Positions 61,266 through 64,000 of a DNA stretch of 64,000 bases are shown in pieces (the first letter of the stretch is position 1; each line of letters starts with the position of its first letter). Both the position numbers and the translations under genes were made by a program. Source of the stretch: JAYODW01 sp038116745 (GTDB lineage Bacteria; Pseudomonadota; Gammaproteobacteria; Ga0077536); assembly GCA_038116745.1 (NCBI GenBank), contig JAYODW010000018.1:1-64000 (forward strand), in the 5' to 3' direction. A model generated the notes under the pieces. That model was given only the letters and a program-made list of their open reading frames with translations, did no database searches and had not been told where the DNA came from.

Positions 61266-63532
61266 GACCGGCCTCCCTGACGCCTGCGTCGCCGCGGGTC
61301 GGTGCGTCGCTCGAGGTATTCCAGGGACTGCATCAAGGCCCATGACACCGCAAAGTAGAGCACCGCAATCATCACGAGCGGGAAAAACGCATCGAAGGTA
61401 CGGCTGCGGATCAGGTCACCCGCCTTGGTCAGATCCTGCACCGCGATGTAGCCCACGATGGAGGTTGTCTTCACCAGGGACAGGAACTCGCCCTTGTACA
61501 CAGGCAGCACGCGCTGCAGCGCCTGCGGCAGCACGATAGCGGTGAATGCGCCAGTGCGGGAAAACCCCATGGAGATCCCGGCCTCCTGCTGACCCGGATC
61601 AATACTTTCAATTGCGGTGCGGAACATCTCGGATACATAAGCCGCGAAATGGATCCCGAACGCGATGATGGCGACGCCGACCGGGCTGATCGGGGCCGAG
61701 GCAAAGACCACGTAAAACAGGATCATCAGGAACACAAGCACTGGCGTGCCGCGCATGGTGGTGATGAAAATCCGCGCCGTCCATTGCGCCACGCCGTGAG
61801 CCGACATGCGCATCGCGCAGACGACTGCGCCAAGAACGGTACCGAACAGTGTCGCGAGGACCGAGATGACTATCGTTGTCTGCAGACCATCGATAATCAG
61901 CAGGTAACGCTTCTCGGCAATGATGTTGTTCTCGAAACTCGCGGCCAGACGTTCAAGCGCTCCTGCGGCAGGCGCCCGCTCCGCGCTCTCCTGGCCGGCG
62001 ATGTTTTTCTTCAGCGCATAAACCGTGCTCGTGCTTTCGTAGTAGGGATCAGAGAAATCGACGCTCTTCTTGCGCTCCTCCGTGACGAAGATCGACGCGG
62101 CGATCACATCGACCCGGCCGCTGACCACAGCCGCAATGAGTCCGCTAAATTCAATGTTGTCGAAGCGGATGTCTTTGTCGATGTAGTGCGCGAAACGCTG
62201 CAGCAGCTCAACATCAAACCCGACAAACTCGCCGTCCCTGAGCGCGATGAACGGCAGGCCGAAGGCATCGATCCCGGCGACCAGCGTCCCGTTGGCAGGA
62301 TTGCCGCCGGCGATGTCGGGCATGTCGGGATCCTCACCGTCGAGCCAGCGTGCCTTCATGTCTGCGTGGGTTCCGTCAGCCTCGATGGCCGCCAGAAAGT
62401 CGTTGAACTGCGTGCGCAGCGCATCGTTGTCCTGACGAAAGGCAACCGCCACCGGGAAAGGCAGGATAGGCTCGCCGATGGGCCCGAGTTGCGGGTTCTC
62501 GCGCATCACGCGCCTGATAGGCTCGGTATCCCCGACAGCAGCGTCAACCCGATCGGAGAGCATGGCCTGAACCATGTCCGCGCTGCTGGTCAGGCGCAGA
62601 ATGGTCGAGTCCGGGTAGTTCTTGGTGAAATAAAAGTCCTGTGCTGTGCCTAGACCGGTAGCGATACGCAGGCCGTGCAGATCCTCGATAGCGGCCAACC
62701 CGAGTGCCTGGTCCTTAATCCCGGGTCTGTGCGCCATGACCACCTGACGATTGCGGAAATAGGGTGCGGAAAAATCGATCAACCGGCGCCGCTCCTCGGT
62801 CGCAGTCATGCCGCTGACGATGGCGTCGATACGGCCGGACTGCAGCGCGGGGAGTAAGCTCGCCCAGTGGCTGTTGAAGAATTCGAGCGGGCGACCGAGG
62901 CCGGCCGCGATGCGTCGCGCGAGCTCGCCATCGTGTCCGCTGATCTGGCCCTCGGCATCAAGGAAACTCATCGGCTCCCGCGTCGCGGACACACCGACAC
63001 GCAGGGGCCTACCAGTGGTGGGAACAGCAATCTCAGGCACCACGTATGGACTGAGATCGCTTTTGAACCAGCGCCGGCTCATGTCCGCAAGAGTGCCGTC
63101 TGCCTGCAACCGGACGAGGATTCCGTCGATCCCTTCACGCAGCAGGTCATCTCCTTTGCGCAGGCCGACCGCCGCAGGTTCATCGCGCAGATAGCCATCG
63201 AGAATGGTCAGATCGGGGTTGCGCTTGAGGATCTGTCGCGCGGTCGTTTCGGCCGTGAGCACGCCATCGAGCTGGCCGGCGCTGAGCGCGGTCACCGCAT
63301 CCATGATGTCGTCGAACAGCTGAATATCCGCGGCGGGGTAGCGCTCGCGCGCGCTCTGCTCCCCGACAGATCCGGTCATGACCCCGAGCCGTGAGTGCTG
63401 GAGTTCTTCCAGACTTGTGATCGCCCTTTGTTCCTCGCTGCAGCCGGCGAGACAGCAGCACAGGACCAGCGCGGAAAGTACAAACCAGCTCAGCGTTATC
63501 CGAGGTGTTCGCAGCAAAACCGGTCTCCGCAA
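61262..63532 (-). CDS. Fused solute-binding / permease protein of an amino-acid-type ABC importer
   Basis: This 756-residue protein has a lipoprotein signal ending CCCLAGC. Then come a half SBP (about 40-165), a full SBP (about 175-400, RVGVSATREPMSFLD), and a further SBP first lobe (about 412-510, FVGFDVELLQRFAHYI). The permease domain (about 530-745) has several TM helices and the EAA-type loop EAGISMGFSRTGAF. It would bind and import a small solute with the coupled ATPase. The start could also be TTG at 63517, which has GGAG seven bases upstream. No separate receptor gene is visible. Confidence 0.9.
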   Translation of the reverse strand: MRRPVLLRTPRITLSWFVLSALVLCCCLAGCSEEQRAITSLEELQHSRLGVMTGSVGEQSARERYPAADIQLFDDIMDAVTALSAGQLDGVLTAETTARQILKRNPDLTILDGYLRDEPAAVGLRKGDDLLREGIDGILVRLQADGTLADMSRRWFKSDLSPYVVPEIAVPTTGRPLRVGVSATREPMSFLDAEGQISGHDGELARRIAAGLGRPLEFFNSHWASLLPALQSGRIDAIVSGMTATEERRRLIDFSAPYFRNRQVVMAHRPGIKDQALGLAAIEDLHGLRIATGLGTAQDFYFTKNYPDSTILRLTSSADMVQAMLSDRVDAAVGDTEPIRRVMRENPQLGPIGEPILPFPVAVAFRQDNDALRTQFNDFLAAIEADGTHADMKARWLDGEDPDMPDIAGGNPANGTLVAGIDAFGLPFIALRDGEFVGFDVELLQRFAHYIDKDIRFDNIEFSGLIAAVVSGRVDVIAASIFVTEERKKSVDFSDPYYESTSTVYALKKNIAGQESAERAPAAGALERLAASFENNIIAEKRYLLIIDGLQTTIVISVLATLFGTVLGAVVCAMRMSAHGVAQWTARIFITTMRGTPVLVFLMILFYVVFASAPISPVGVAIIAFGIHFAAYVSEMFRTAIESIDPGQQEAGISMGFSRTGAFTAIVLPQALQRVLPVYKGEFLSLVKTTSIVGYIAVQDLTKAGDLIRSRTFDAFFPLVMIAVLYFAVSWALMQSLEYLERRTDPRRRRRQGGRS

Positions 63533-63737
63533 TCTAAAGCAGCCACGGCCTTGTCAGGGGCACGGCGGTCATCCAGCGTGCGCGGAGCGTACACTCAGCA
63601 AGCATGAAGTTAAACGGCAGCGAGACCCGCTCCCGGCACAACTCTGAAGATGCCATTCGAAATATGGCGAGACTCGGTCGGCAATGGTTAAAAGCCCGTC
63701 GTCCCGCCAACAACGCCAGCCAGATAAACAATAAAAA
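63533..63737. promoter_or_regulatory. Divergent intergenic region of the transporter and the secreted-protein gene
   Basis: The 205 bases between divergent starts must hold promoters for both sides. An AT-rich stretch (ATAAACAATAAAAAATG) ends at the plus-strand start. No clear hexamers or operator repeats can be fixed by eye. Confidence 0.4.
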
Positions 63738-64000
63738 ATGAAAGCCGCTCTCTGTACCGCCATCGCGCTTCTGCTCGCCTGCGGCCCGGCCGCAGCAACA
63801 GACTGGGCGAAGCCGGGGGCGGTCGCGCCAGCCACCGGTCCCGGATCCCTGGACAACGCGACCGTTTCCGGCATTTTTGATCTCCCCATCACACTTGAAG
63901 AGGGCCAGTGGCAGGGCGATCCCTATGTGCCGGACGGCGCCTCACGTCCGACAGCAGGCCTGGTTCCTGACGTACCCGTCACAGGCGCGCTGAGCAGAGA
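63738..64000 (+). CDS. Secreted protein of unknown function, cut by window end
   Basis: The ATG at 63738 opens a frame that runs off the window after 87 codons. The N-terminus (MKAALCTAIALLLACGPAAA, then TDWAKPG) is a signal peptide with a likely cleavage after AAA; the Cys at 15 could instead make it a lipoprotein. The following segment (SGIFDLPITLEEGQWQGDPYV) is not recognisable. Confidence 0.65.
   Translation, partial: MKAALCTAIALLLACGPAAATDWAKPGAVAPATGPGSLDNATVSGIFDLPITLEEGQWQGDPYVPDGASRPTAGLVPDVPVTGALSR

Noticed and set aside
61649..62653. 334-codon plus-strand frame
   Set aside because: Antisense shadow of the fused receptor-permease gene.
1..64000. CRISPR array or tRNA/rRNA genes
   Set aside because: No regularly spaced repeats and no clover-leaf sequence other than the tRNA-like part of tmRNA were seen.

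Overview
The window looks like the chromosome of a heterotrophic, probably free-living gammaproteobacterium. Conserved gene order points that way: leuB-asd-fimV-truA-trpF-trpB-trpA-accD-folC as in pseudomonads and relatives, dnaJ-dapB-carAB-greA-rlmE-ftsH-glmM, hrcA-grpE-dnaK, nadK-recN, fur/bamE and ratA-rnfH, and smpB followed by ssrA (tmRNA). FimV and HrcA together argue against Enterobacterales. The genus cannot be fixed. A run of 100 Ns inside dnaK shows that this is a scaffolded draft assembly, possibly a metagenome bin.

Region 1 (1-39203) is core housekeeping. On the minus strand are folate and fatty-acid precursors (folC, accD), the tryptophan genes trpFBA, tRNA pseudouridylation (truA), the polar hub protein FimV, and aspartate-family and leucine synthesis (asd, leuB). 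dapC and dapD are on the plus strand. A long minus-strand block follows (glmM, ftsH, rlmE, greA, carB, carA, a Gfo/Idh dehydrogenase, dapB, dnaJ, dnaK, grpE, hrcA). grpE and dnaK each carry a clear sigma-32-type promoter. Then come nadK and recN, the divergent fur/bamE pair, rnfH and ratA, an NSS-family symporter, an unusual kinase-HDOD-GAF signalling protein, smpB and ssrA with a strong terminator.

Region 2 (39204-44379) is a decayed accessory insert downstream of ssrA, a common integration hotspot. It holds a complete IS21-family element with recognisable ends, a ribbon-helix-helix-like antitoxin with a Doc/Fic-type toxin whose junction is tandemly duplicated (146 bp, twice), a truncated small ORF, and the C-terminal half of a molybdopterin oxidoreductase whose front half is missing. 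The truncated partners meet near 43257-43280.

Region 3 (44674-64000) is an accessory metabolic region. It encodes a secreted calcium-repeat protein, a two-domain VOC protein, two luciferase-like flavin monooxygenases, a lipocalin-like DUF7064-type protein, a Rieske oxygenase, an amidase, a membrane-anchored FMN glutamate-synthase-like enzyme, a WbpE-like sugar aminotransferase, and an amino-acid-type ABC importer whose solute receptor and permease are fused. At its centre is a tight plus-strand unit (48615-53634) containing a HAD hydrolase, a stand-alone PEP-utiliser-type phosphohistidine swivel domain and a 470-residue protein that I do not recognise. This unit is the best candidate for an undescribed pathway: uptake of a nitrogenous organic compound, oxidation and possibly phospho-activation. 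Substrate and order of steps are inference.
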